Assembly: GCF_003814875.1 (NCBI RefSeq)
Contig: NZ_RKQF01000001.1
Coordinates: forward strand, 1,922,001-1,986,000
Source of the DNA: Streptomyces sp. Ag109_O5-1
GTDB taxonomy: Bacteria > Actinomycetota > Actinomycetes > Streptomycetales > Streptomycetaceae
Direction: 5' to 3'
DNA: 64,000 bases
Positions 8,617 through 16,551 of this stretch are shown piece after piece. The translations under genes and the position numbers were made by a program. Every line of letters starts with the position of its first letter. The stretch's first letter is position 1. The notes beneath the pieces are model-generated. The model worked only from the letters and a program-made list of their open reading frames with translations. It was not told where the DNA came from and ran no database searches.

Positions 8617-10413
8617 TCAGCGTCCCACCGCGTACCCCTGCATCCCGCGAGGATTCGCCGCCGCCGACAGCACCCCGGTCTCCGGGTCCCGTGCCACGGC
8701 GCACAGCCGTCCCTCCGACCAGTCCGGCGCGACCGTCACGTCATGGCCGCGCCGCCGCAGCTCCTCCACCACCCGGGGGTCCGTCCGCGATTCCACGGTC
8801 ACGCTCCCGGGTCGGCGCCCGCGCGGGTAGAAGGAGCTGGGGAAGCTGTCGTTGTGCCAGTTCGGGGCGTCGATCGCGCCCTGGAGGTCGAGGCCGCCGC
8901 GGACCCGGTGGCGCAGGACGGCGGCCAGGAAGAAGTGCAGCTGCCACTGGTCCTGCTGGTCGCCGCCGGGTGTGCCGAAGGCCAGCACCGGAACCCCGTC
9001 GCGCAGCGCGATCGACGGGGTGAGCGTGGTGCGGGGGCGCCGGCCGGGCGTGAGGGAGTTCGGCAGGCCCTCCTCCAGCCAGGCCATCTGGAGCCGGGTG
9101 CCGAGCGGGAAGCCCAGCTCGGGGACGACCGGGTTGGACTGGAGCCAGCCGCCGCTGGGCGTGGCCGCGACCATGTTGCCCCAGCGGTCGACGACGTCCA
9201 GGTGGCAGGTGTCGCCCCGGGTGGTGCCGTCGGCGGCGACCTGCGCGACCGTCGGCTCACCGGCGCCCAGCGGGTCGAAGGCGGTGCTCATCCCGGCCTC
9301 CACGCGCGCGTACCCGGGCAGTCTCGGCTCGCGTCCGCCGGGGCTGCCGGGCCGCAGCTCTTCGGAGGCCTTGGCGCCGATCAGGTCCCGCCGCCCGGCG
9401 TTGTAGGCGTCGGAGAGCAGCTCGGCCAGCGGCACCTCGGCCGCGTCCCCGTACCAGGCCTCGCGGTCGGCCATGGCGAGCTTGCAGCCCTCGACCAGGA
9501 GGTGGACGTAGTCCGCGGAGCCGTAGGCGGGCAGTTCGGGCGGCAGCAGGGCGAGCTGCTGGAGGAAGACGGGGCCCTGGCTCCAGGGGCCCGCCTTGCA
9601 CACGGTCCAGCCGTTCCAGTCGTACGACACCGGTCGCTCGTAGCCCGCGGACCAGCCGGCCAGGTCGGCGGCGGTGAGGGTGCCGGTGTGCCGCTCCCCG
9701 CTGGTGTCCATGGTGGGGCGGGCGGCCTGCCCGACCAGGGCCTCGGCGATGAAGCCCGAGCGCCACACCTCACGGGCCGCGTCGATCCGTGCCTCCCGGT
9801 CCCCCACGCCCGCGGTCTCGGCGAGCAGCCGCTTCCAGGTCGCGGCGAGGGCGGGGTTGCGGAACAGCTCGCCGGGGCGGGGTGCCCGTCCGCCGGGCAG
9901 ATAGAGCTCCGCCGACGAGGTCCACTCCGTCTCGAACAGCTTCCGGACGCTGTCCACCGTCGCGCCGACGTTCTCCACCGGCGCGTGTCCGTGCTCGGCG
10001 TATCCGACGGCGTACTTCAGGACCTCGTCGAGCGGCTTGGTGCCGTGGTCGCGCAGCAGGAGCAGCCAGGCGTCGAAGGCGCCGGGGACGGCGGCGGCCA
10101 GCGGGCCGGTGCCGGGGACGAGATCCAGGCCGAGCCCCCGGTAGTGGGCGACGGTGGCGCCGGCCGGGGCCACACCCTGTCCGCACAGCACCCGCACCTC
10201 GCCGCCGGCCGGGGCGAGCAGGATCGGCACCTCGCCGGCGGGCCCGTTGAGGTGGGGCTCGACGACATGCAGCACGAACGCGCCGGCGACGGCGGCGTCG
10301 TACGCGTTGCCGCCGGCCTCCAGGACCGCCATTGCCGACTGGGAGGCCAGCCAGTGCGTGGACGACACCATGCCGAAGGTGCCCTGAAGGGTGGGACGGG
10401 TGGTGAACAGCAT
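8617..10413 (-). CDS. gamma-glutamyltransferase-family protein, cytoplasmic type (no signal peptide)
   Basis: This 598-residue Ntn-hydrolase starts at the ATG at 10413 with GAGGTGAGAG upstream. The N-terminal part has the family signature GGNAYDAAVAGAFVLHVVEPH. The autoprocessing and catalytic threonine is in GDTCHLDVVDRWGNMVAATP (about residue 400), and the C-terminal FGTPGGDQQDQWQ matches the usual GTPGG loop. Unlike the second gamma-glutamyltransferase of this window it has no signal peptide, so it should act in the cytoplasm, perhaps on gamma-glutamyl or acylated (cephalosporin-acylase-like) substrates. It is divergent from the MFS remnant. Confidence 0.9.
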   Translation of the reverse strand: MLFTTRPTLQGTFGMVSSTHWLASQSAMAVLEAGGNAYDAAVAGAFVLHVVEPHLNGPAGEVPILLAPAGGEVRVLCGQGVAPAGATVAHYRGLGLDLVPGTGPLAAAVPGAFDAWLLLLRDHGTKPLDEVLKYAVGYAEHGHAPVENVGATVDSVRKLFETEWTSSAELYLPGGRAPRPGELFRNPALAATWKRLLAETAGVGDREARIDAAREVWRSGFIAEALVGQAARPTMDTSGERHTGTLTAADLAGWSAGYERPVSYDWNGWTVCKAGPWSQGPVFLQQLALLPPELPAYGSADYVHLLVEGCKLAMADREAWYGDAAEVPLAELLSDAYNAGRRDLIGAKASEELRPGSPGGREPRLPGYARVEAGMSTAFDPLGAGEPTVAQVAADGTTRGDTCHLDVVDRWGNMVAATPSGGWLQSNPVVPELGFPLGTRLQMAWLEEGLPNSLTPGRRPRTTLTPSIALRDGVPVLAFGTPGGDQQDQWQLHFFLAAVLRHRVRGGLDLQGAIDAPNWHNDSFPSSFYPRGRRPGSVTVESRTDPRVVEELRRRGHDVTVAPDWSEGRLCAVARDPETGVLSAAANPRGMQGYAVGR

Positions 10414-10482
10414 CTCTCACCTCGGCGTTCGCGTTCGTCGTTCAGCCTCCCCAGGACACTACCGCAGGTTGCACGACTTCAA

Positions 10483-10501
10483 AAGTGCATCGGTTGCACT
10501 T
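10483..10501. promoter_or_regulatory. inverted repeat, candidate TetR operator before the MFS remnant
   Basis: AAGTGCA and TGCACTT arms (7 bp) flank a 5-base spacer, with a further TTGCAC half-site at 10470. The 11-mer GTTGCACTTAT (10493-10503) recurs in reverse complement just before the tetR gene (12462-12472). A shared TetR-binding element is inferred. Confidence 0.5.
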
Positions 10502-10594
10502 ATTTAGTTGTTGTGCTCTTCTGGAGTGACGGTCGCGGATCGCCGCCTCCGTCCTCCTTCCTCGCTCCTCCCCCTCCGAAAGGGGTGATCAGCC

Positions 10595-11241
10595 ATGTCC
10601 GCCGTCGTACCGAAGAACGTGCGCTGGGTCCTGCTCGGCGTGATGCTCGCGATGCTGCTCTCCCTGCTCGACAACATGGTCGTGAGCACGGCGATGCCGA
10701 CGATCGTCGGCGACCTGGGCGGCCTGGAGCGACTCCTGGGAGATCTTCACGCTCGGCGCTGTGACCGTGACCGGGCTGCGCGCGTTCATCGCCGGGGAGA
10801 GGCGGGCCGACGAGCCGCTGCTGCCGCTGAGCGTGTTCACGAACCACCGCAACTACCCGCTCGCGATGGTGCTGATCCTCGTCGCCGGTGTCGTCATGTT
10901 CGGCGCGGGCCTGCATCTGCCGCTGTTCCAGCAGACCGTGCAGGACGACTCCGCGACCAACTCCTCCACACCCTCGGCGGATCCCTCGGCGTCGCGGTCT
11001 TCGGCTCGCTGTTCACCCGCGCCGTCCGGTCCGCGCTGCCCGCCGGCGGCGAGGCCGACCCCAACGCCCTGCGCGAGCTGCCCGCCGTGGCCAGGAGCGC
11101 CTACCCCGACGCGGTCACGACCGGCACCGGTCACATCTTCCTGACCGCCGCCGCCCTGTGCGCTTCGCCTTCCTCGCCGCGCTGTTCGTCATCGAAGTCC
11201 CCCTGAAGAAGGCCGACACCCCCGTCCACGCGACCAGTTGA
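10595..11241 (+). pseudogene. remnant of an MFS (DHA2/EmrB-type) multidrug efflux transporter
   Basis: The start is intact: an ATG at 10595, GAAAGGGG upstream, and MSAVVPKNVRWVLLGVMLAM followed by SLLDNMVVSTAMPTIVGDLGG, the classic helix 1 of 14-helix drug pumps. The sequence then jumps frame to helix 8-9-like text (LPLSVFTNHRNYPLAMVLIL, AGLHLPLFQQTVQ), returns to the first frame for HTLGGSLGVAVFGSLFTRAV, and shifts again for CAFAFLAALFVIEVPLKK before a TGA at 11239. Only about 645 bases remain of a normal 1.5 kb, so at least two internal deletions occurred. It sits between a candidate operator and the intact FAD-monooxygenase gene. Confidence 0.8.
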
Positions 11242-11303
11242 TCTCCTCTCCCGCATACAGCGCACCGCACGGCTTCGCCGTGCCTCACGAACGGAGCACC
11301 ACC

Positions 11304-12455
11304 ATGACCACCACCCACACCCCGCGCATCGCGATCATCGGCGCCGGCCCCGGCGGCCTCACCTGCGCCCGCATCCTGCAGCAGCACGGCATCAGCGCCA
11401 CCGTCTACGACCACGAAGCCGGCCCCGACATGCGCAACCAGGGCGGCACCCTCGACCTGCACGAGGACAACGGCCAGATCGCCCTGCGCGAAGCCGGGCT
11501 GCTGGAGGACTTCTTCCGGCTCTCCCGCCCCGAGGGCCAGGAGATGCGCCAGATGGACCCCGCAGGCACCGTCCTCCTCCACCACATCCCCGAAGAAGGC
11601 GAGAGCTTCAAGCCGGAGATCGACCGCGGACAGCTGCGCGACCTCCTGCTGAACTCGCTCCGGCCCGGCACCGTGCGCTGGAGCCACACGCTGAGCTCCG
11701 TCGAAGGACCCGACACCGGCCCCCGGCAGCTGCACTTCGCCGACGGCACCACCATCGAGGCCGACCTCGTCATCGGCGCCGACGGAGCCTGGTCCAAGGT
11801 CCGCCGCGCCATCTCCGACGCCACCCCCCGGTACACCGGCATCAGCTTCCTCGAAGCCTGGTTCCACGACGTCGACAACGAGCACCCCGAGATCGCCGAA
11901 CTCGTCGGCCAGGGCAGCGCCTCGGCAGCCGACGGCGACCGCGGCCTGTTCGCCCAGCGCAGCAGCGGCGGTCACATCCGCGTCTACATCATGCAGCGCG
12001 TTCCCGCCGACTGGATCACCGCCGCCGGCCTGACCGTCCAGGACACCGACGGCATTCGCGCCCTCCTCCTGGACCGCTACCGCGACTGGTCACCGACCCT
12101 GCGCCGACAGATCACCGACAACGACGGCCGCTACGTCGACCGCCCCATCTGCGCCCTGCCCGTCCCCCACACCTGGGAGCACAACCCCACGGTCACCCTG
12201 CTGGGAGACGCCGCCCACCTCATGCCCCCGCTCGGCGTCGGCGTCAACCTCGCCATGCTGGACGCCTGCGACCTCGCCCTCGCCCTCGTGAACAACAACA
12301 CCGTCGCCGACGCGGTCCTCGCCTACGAGAAGACCATGCTGCCCCGCTCCGCCGAGATACAGCAGCTGCTCGAGAACGGAGCCGAGGGACTGCTGTCCGC
12401 CGAACTGCCCGACTTCGACGACGCCGACGACCGCAACGACCGCGACGACCACTGA
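11304..12455 (+). CDS. FAD-dependent monooxygenase (TetX/aromatic hydroxylase-like)
   Basis: The ATG at 11304 has GGAG about 9 bases upstream and opens a 383-residue flavoprotein. It contains the GxGxxG fold IAIIGAGPGGLTCARILQQ, the DG motif ADLVIGADGAWSKVRRAI, and the GD motif TLLGDAAHLMPPLGVGVNLA. These place it with class A flavin monooxygenases, close in layout to TetX and related antibiotic-modifying enzymes (for example the RNLDLHEDN-like GGTLDLHEDNGQIALREAGL segment). It sits between an MFS drug-pump remnant and a TetR regulator, so detoxification of an aromatic compound is plausible, but the substrate is not known. Its C-terminal tail is highly acidic. Confidence 0.85.
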   Translation: MTTTHTPRIAIIGAGPGGLTCARILQQHGISATVYDHEAGPDMRNQGGTLDLHEDNGQIALREAGLLEDFFRLSRPEGQEMRQMDPAGTVLLHHIPEEGESFKPEIDRGQLRDLLLNSLRPGTVRWSHTLSSVEGPDTGPRQLHFADGTTIEADLVIGADGAWSKVRRAISDATPRYTGISFLEAWFHDVDNEHPEIAELVGQGSASAADGDRGLFAQRSSGGHIRVYIMQRVPADWITAAGLTVQDTDGIRALLLDRYRDWSPTLRRQITDNDGRYVDRPICALPVPHTWEHNPTVTLLGDAAHLMPPLGVGVNLAMLDACDLALALVNNNTVADAVLAYEKTMLPRSAEIQQLLENGAEGLLSAELPDFDDADDRNDRDDH

Positions 12456-12475
12456 CACCGCATAAGTGCAACAGC

Positions 12476-12492
12476 TCAACTTCCGAAGTTGA
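12476..12492. promoter_or_regulatory. perfect palindrome, candidate TetR operator
   Basis: TCAACTTC-C-GAAGTTGA has 8-base arms around one central base and lies 26 bases before the tetR start. This fits an autoregulatory TetR operator. It directly follows the 11-mer ATAAGTGCAAC that is also found, inverted, before the MFS remnant. Confidence 0.6.
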
Positions 12493-12517
12493 ACAACCAA
12501 GGGAGTAGGGTCATGTC

Positions 12518-13132
12518 ATGACCGACATCCAGGCCTCCGCCGCGCCGGCACCCACGGGACGCCGTGAACGCAAGAAGGCCGCCACCCGGCAGGCCATCGC
12601 CGACGCCGCACTGCGTCTGTTCCTGGAACGCGGCTACGACGACGTGGGCATCCGTGAGATCGCGGATGCCGCGGACGTGTCCACGACCACGCTGTTCAAG
12701 CACTTCCCGGTCAAGGAGGCGCTCGTCTTCGACCAGGACGCCGACCAGGAGGCCCGGCTCCTGGCCGCGGTCCGCGAACGGCCGACGGGACAGTCGATCC
12801 CCGAGGCGCTCCGCGAGCACGCGCTGCACCACCGCCTCGGTGCGGCGCGCCGGGACCCCGCCTTCGTCGCCTTCTTCGAGCTGGTGAACAGCACCCCGGC
12901 CCTGCGCGACTACCAGCAGGCCATGTGGCTGCGCCACTCCTGCGCGCTGGCCGGCGTCATCGCCGAGGAGAGCGGCCTGCCCGCCGACGATCCCGCCTGC
13001 GCGGCGCTGGCCCACTTCGCCCTCGAAGCGCCCCGCGTGGTGCGCGACCAGGCCGACTTCCGCCAGGCCGTCACCCGCGCCTTCGAGCTGCTGGAGAACG
13101 GCTGGACCACGCTCGCCTGCCCCGGCCGCTGA
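12518..13132 (+). CDS. TetR-family transcriptional regulator
   Basis: This 204-residue protein has the canonical N-terminal HTH: RQAIADAALRLFLERGYDDV followed by GIREIADAADVSTTTLFKHF (about residues 24-65). The C-terminal ligand-binding domain is helical and Ala-rich. The start ATG at 12518 follows GGGAGTAGG. It probably represses itself and the adjacent monooxygenase and former MFS pump through the palindrome at 12476 and the inverted repeat at 10483. This role is inferred from position and operator-like sites; the ligand is unknown. Confidence 0.9.
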   Translation: MTDIQASAAPAPTGRRERKKAATRQAIADAALRLFLERGYDDVGIREIADAADVSTTTLFKHFPVKEALVFDQDADQEARLLAAVRERPTGQSIPEALREHALHHRLGAARRDPAFVAFFELVNSTPALRDYQQAMWLRHSCALAGVIAEESGLPADDPACAALAHFALEAPRVVRDQADFRQAVTRAFELLENGWTTLACPGR

Positions 13133-13319
13133 AACCCGGCCCACCCCGAGGCCCAGGCTCACCGCCCACCCCAACACCGGCGGCAAGCACCGCAGTCGAG
13201 CCGCAACCTGCCGCCCTGACGGCTCCGGCAGCCCAGTCGGTCTGGACCGGCCGGCACCGACAGCGGTCACCGTGAGGCGGCGCGTCGAAGCCCCGGACCG
13301 GACCGGTTCGCGGGACCGC

Positions 13320-13486
13320 GTGGACGTCATCGACGGGCGAGGGCGCTCTTCCTGGTCCGCTACGGGCTCACCGGCCTCGGCACCGAGATCGCCGGGGAGA
13401 CCCGTGTCCTGTGCACCTGGACCGCCGACCGCGCAGCCCAGGTCTACGCCGCCCGCGCCGCCTACGACCGGCGCACCACCGCCTGA
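13320..13486 (+). pseudogene. short frameshifted coding scrap of unknown family
   Basis: A start-like GTG at 13320 gives MDVIDGRGR, after which a one-frame change is needed to reach ALFLVRYGLTGLGTEIAGET, then RVLCTWTADRAAQVYAARA and a TGA at 13484. The second part has G or C at nearly every third position over about 45 codons, which argues for a once-coding sequence. I do not recognise the family, and it may instead be a chance frame. Confidence 0.3.
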
Positions 13487-13657
13487 CCGGCCCCCCCAGC
13501 CGAAGGAGGCCGGACCGATACGGACCCACGCCGACGGTCAGGCGGCGTGCGGATCACGTTCTGTTCCGGCAAACGATCCGAGGGAGGTCGAGTCCGCCGT
13601 GTCCGGTAGCACGCTGCCTGGATATCGCGGCCACCACAGCCACAGCCCGGAAGGCGG

Positions 13658-13700
13658 CGGACGCCGTGGCCGGCGATGCGCTCGTCGGCCACGGCGTCCG
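13658..13700. terminator. 15-bp perfect inverted repeat
   Basis: CGGACGCCGTGGCCG pairs with CGGCCACGGCGTCCG across a 13-base loop. It is immediately adjacent to a second hairpin and lies beyond the LCP stop, so it may act as a terminator in either direction. Confidence 0.55.
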
Positions 13701-13738
13701 TGAGCCCCCTTCGCGATCACCGTGGCGGAGGGGGCTCA
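13701..13738 (-). terminator. hairpin directly after the LCP gene
   Basis: TGAGCCCCCT pairs with AGGGGGCTCA (10 bp, extendable with a wobble pair to about 14). It sits three bases beyond the stop of the LCP gene, the usual place of a Rho-independent-type terminator in Streptomyces, though without a strong U run. Confidence 0.7.
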
Positions 13739-13740
13739 CC

Positions 13741-15441
13741 TCACTTGTCCGAGTCGGGCTTGCTGCTCGCCGCCGCGTAGGCCTGGCCCGGGGTCATCGG
13801 CACCCCGTTGAGGCTGACCGTCTTGTACTGGCTGACCTTGGCGCAGGTCTTGGTGTCGCTGGCGGTCGAGGCGTTGGCGTTGGAGACCGCGGCCTTGGTG
13901 TCGCCTGAGCTGGCCGGGTAGGAACTGCCGCTCGTCCAGTCGCTCCCGATCACCAGGACCACACCGGATCCGGAGCCCGACTTGATGTGCGAGCTGGGGA
14001 TGTCCAGGGCCTTGGCGACGGTCTGGGCCTCGCCCTTGTCGCCACTGCCGTAGGTCAGGGTGGTCGAGGTCGCGGAGGTCGGAGCGTTGGCCGTGCTGGT
14101 GCCGGTGCTGAAGCCCTGCGAGATCAGGGAGTTGGCGACGACGGAGGCACGGCCGGTGACGTCGGTGCCGTTCTCGACCGTCACGGCGATCTGGGCCGCG
14201 GGGACGGCCGCGACGGTGGGCGTCGGCTTCGCGGTCGCCGAGGCGGCCGACGACTTCTTGCCCGAACTGGTGGTCAGCGACTGGTCATTCGCCATGGTGG
14301 CGAAGAGGTCCTTGGCGCCGGCGCCCACGACTACGCGGTTGCTGTTGGTGGGGTCGGGGGCGGTCTGCATGGTGGTGAAGGTCATCCGCTTGGTGGGGAC
14401 CTTGTTCACGTCCGCCGCCAGCGAGATCAGCTTCTTGACGGTGCCGAGGCCGTCGTCCACGGTGAGCGCCTTGGTGGCGGCGTCGGCGAGGCTGTAGACG
14501 GCGGTGGGGTCGGTGAGCGTGCCCGCGCTCTTGAACTTGCGGATCATCGCGCTGAGGAAGATGTGCTGGGAGACGGTACGACCGAGGTCGCTGCCGTCGC
14601 CGAAGCCGTGCCGGGAGCGGACGAACTCCAGCGCCGCCTCGCCCTTGAGGGTGTGGGTGCCCTTGGACAGCTTCAGATGCGAGTAGGTGTCGTACACGTT
14701 GCCGTTGACGCACACGGAGACACCGCCCACCGCGTCGGACATCTTGACCACACCGGAGAAGTCCAGCTTCACGAAGTGGTCGATGGTGATGCCGGTGAGC
14801 TGGTGGATCGTGGACACCTGGCAGGCCGGACCGTACTGGAGGGCACTGTTGACCTGCCCGTAGTAGCCGGACGTGGACTCGCCGCTCTTGGCGTCCTTGC
14901 AGGCGGGGACGTTGACCATGGTGTCCCGGGGGATGCTCATCACCGTCGCGTTGGAACGGTCGGCGGATATGTGGACGACCATCTCCACGTCCGCGTTGCC
15001 GTTGCCGGTCTGCACACCGGTCGTCCTGCAGCCGCCGCCGAGTTTGCAGTCCGCCGCGCTGGTCCGGCCGTCCGAGCCGATCACCAGGATGTTGATCGGG
15101 GTCCGGCCGAACGCGTCGGCCTTCTCCGTGCCGCCCTTGCCGTCGAGGGAGACGCTGTTGATGTTGCCGTTCAGGTGCTCGTAGAACCACCAGCCCGCAC
15201 CGGCCGTGACGAGCACCATCACGGCCGTGACCAGGCCGAAGACCTTCAGGAACCGTTTACCGCGGCCCACCGGTCTGGCCCGCCGGGCCCCTCTGCCGCC
15301 GTGCGACTTGGCCGCCTGCCGGGCCGCGGCCCGGCCACCAGTCGGCCTGGTCCCGTCGGGCAGGGCACCACGCTGTCCCGGCACCCGGTCGGTGCGGCTA
15401 CGCGTGGCCTGGCCCCCCGGGCCGTCCCACGGGTCGGTCAT
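13741..15441 (-). CDS. LytR-CpsA-Psr (LCP) family cell-wall glycopolymer ligase with LytR C-terminal domain
   Basis: This 566-residue protein has a basic cytoplasmic N terminus, one membrane helix (about residues 66-88, FGLVTAVMVLVTAGAGWWFY) and an extracellular LCP domain. That domain contains INILVIGSDGR, the MSIPRDTMV motif, and FVRSRHGFGDGSDLGRTVSQ. The conserved Arg and Asp residues bind the polyprenyl pyrophosphate. A Thr/Ser/Ala linker leads to a C-terminal LytR_C domain (VTVENGTDVTGRASVVANSL and the following VIGSDW). LCP enzymes attach teichoic acids or other anionic polymers to peptidoglycan. A TTGCGCAA palindrome lies about 100 bases upstream of the start. Confidence 0.93.
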   Translation of the reverse strand: MTDPWDGPGGQATRSRTDRVPGQRGALPDGTRPTGGRAAARQAAKSHGGRGARRARPVGRGKRFLKVFGLVTAVMVLVTAGAGWWFYEHLNGNINSVSLDGKGGTEKADAFGRTPINILVIGSDGRTSAADCKLGGGCRTTGVQTGNGNADVEMVVHISADRSNATVMSIPRDTMVNVPACKDAKSGESTSGYYGQVNSALQYGPACQVSTIHQLTGITIDHFVKLDFSGVVKMSDAVGGVSVCVNGNVYDTYSHLKLSKGTHTLKGEAALEFVRSRHGFGDGSDLGRTVSQHIFLSAMIRKFKSAGTLTDPTAVYSLADAATKALTVDDGLGTVKKLISLAADVNKVPTKRMTFTTMQTAPDPTNSNRVVVGAGAKDLFATMANDQSLTTSSGKKSSAASATAKPTPTVAAVPAAQIAVTVENGTDVTGRASVVANSLISQGFSTGTSTANAPTSATSTTLTYGSGDKGEAQTVAKALDIPSSHIKSGSGSGVVLVIGSDWTSGSSYPASSGDTKAAVSNANASTASDTKTCAKVSQYKTVSLNGVPMTPGQAYAAASSKPDSDK

Positions 15442-15538
15442 CTTCCACTCCCATGAACGGTCGGGCCCCCAGGCGATACGGTCGGCCCGTACTCGGCGGG
15501 GTACGGGCAGGCGTGTGGTGGACCCACTTAGGTTGCGT

Positions 15539-15550
15539 GATTGCGCAATC
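15539..15550. promoter_or_regulatory. palindrome GATTGCGCAATC upstream of the LCP gene
   Basis: This perfect 12-base palindrome lies in the LCP promoter region. Its core TTGCGCAA recurs at 16229 before glsB. A link with the ArsR gene lying between the two sites is inferred. Confidence 0.45.
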
Positions 15551-15670
15551 TAACAAACCCACAGCCCCGGCAGCACAGATCCCACCCGAATTCACAGGTG
15601 AGGCATGTCATGTGAACCTCCGCCGCGCCCCCGCCATCTAAGCACCGCGCGCGTGCCAGGCCCAGAGTCT

Positions 15671-16075
15671 TCAGACTCCGACCCCGCGCAACCGGCCGGC
15701 CGGTGCGGGCACTTCGTGCGAGCGTGCGCTCAGCTGGCCGACGGTCGCCCGTACCACGGTCACGATGTCCGGATCGTCCACGTAGTAGATCTGCCGACGC
15801 CCCTCCCGGCGGGAGCTCACCAGACCCGCCAGCTTGAGCTTGGCCAGGTGCTGGCTGACGGCGGGCAGGGCGCCGCCGACCCGGTCGGCGAGCCGCGTCA
15901 CATCGCTCTCGCCCTGGGACAGCGCCCACACCAGGTGCAGCCGGGCCGGCGAGGCCAGCAGCCCGAACACCGCGGCCGCCTCCGCCAGCACCCCGTCGGA
16001 GGGGTCCGCGAAGTCTTCGGCACTCTCCCCCACAGCCTGCCCCCCTCCCATCACAGTCGCCGCACAGATGCCCAC
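15671..16075 (-). CDS. ArsR/SmtB-family winged-helix regulator
   Basis: The frame gives up to 134 residues; an internal ATG at 16051 would remove eight. The core AAVFGLLASPARLHLVWALS, DVTRLADRVGGALPAVSQHL, AKLKLAGLVSSRREGRRQIY and YVDDPDIVTVV is the standard ArsR winged helix. No CxC(D) motif is seen in alpha-3, but the C-terminal helix carries HIS/GLU residues near RATVGQLSARSHE, so a metal-sensing (alpha-5-like) or metal-free role both remain possible. It lies between the LCP and glsB genes, each preceded by a TTGCGCAA palindrome. Confidence 0.88.
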   Translation of the reverse strand: MGICAATVMGGGQAVGESAEDFADPSDGVLAEAAAVFGLLASPARLHLVWALSQGESDVTRLADRVGGALPAVSQHLAKLKLAGLVSSRREGRRQIYYVDDPDIVTVVRATVGQLSARSHEVPAPAGRLRGVGV

Positions 16076-16228
16076 TCAGTGTAGCCGTGCGGTCACCAGG
16101 CCCCGCACGGCCTCGCGTCACTTCCTCCCGCCGTTTCCTCCACGTCCTGCCCGCATTGTCATGAACGGGTGACAGATCATCGACGGCTCGACGTCAGGCG
16201 CCGCCGAAGGCCGCCGCCGTTCATAAGC

Positions 16229-16236
16229 TTGCGCAA
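16229..16236. promoter_or_regulatory. TTGCGCAA palindrome upstream of glsB
   Basis: An 8-base palindrome lies 49 bases before the glsB start, within an A/T-richer stretch and with the context CTTGCGCAACAAGG. It matches the core of the 15539 site. Candidate operator only. Confidence 0.4.
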
Positions 16237-16284
16237 CAAGGCAACTCAGCTTGGCAACACCCCCGTACCAGGAGGACACCGAAC

Positions 16285-16551
16285 GTGGGCATCATCGGCT
16301 GGATCATCCTCGGCCTCCTCGCCGGAGGCATCGCCAAGATCCTGCTGCCCGGCCGCGACCCGGGTGGCCTGATCGGCACCACCCTCATCGGTATCGCCGG
16401 CGCCTTCGTCGGCGGCTGGCTCTCCGCCCGTTTCCTCGACCGCCCGGTGCAGAGCCATTTCTTCGACCTGTACACCTGGGGTGCCGCGATCGCCGGCTCC
16501 CTGGTGCTCCTCATCGGCTACCGGGTGCTGTTCGGCAACTCACGCGACTGA
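16285..16551 (+). CDS. GlsB/YeaQ/YmgE family stress-response membrane protein
   Basis: The GTG at 16285 has AGGAGG 9 bases upstream. The 88-residue product has three hydrophobic helices with the family pattern MGIIGWIILGLLAGGIAKIL, then LPGRDPGGLIGTTLIGIAGA and the final helix around AIAGSLVLLIGYRVLF. These transglycosylase-associated small membrane proteins are often stress-induced; molecular function is unknown. Its last 12 bases overlap, tail to tail, the end of the methyltransferase gene. Confidence 0.93.
   Translation: MGIIGWIILGLLAGGIAKILLPGRDPGGLIGTTLIGIAGAFVGGWLSARFLDRPVQSHFFDLYTWGAAIAGSLVLLIGYRVLFGNSRD

Larger units (their letters stand above)
13133..13740. other. 608-base intergenic region with a possible gene scrap and two strong hairpins
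   Basis: The region lies between tetR (rightward) and the LCP gene (leftward). It holds a short coding-like scrap (13320-13486) and two adjacent perfect-stem hairpins (13658-13700 and 13701-13738). The remainder shows no coding bias I trust. Confidence 0.6.
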
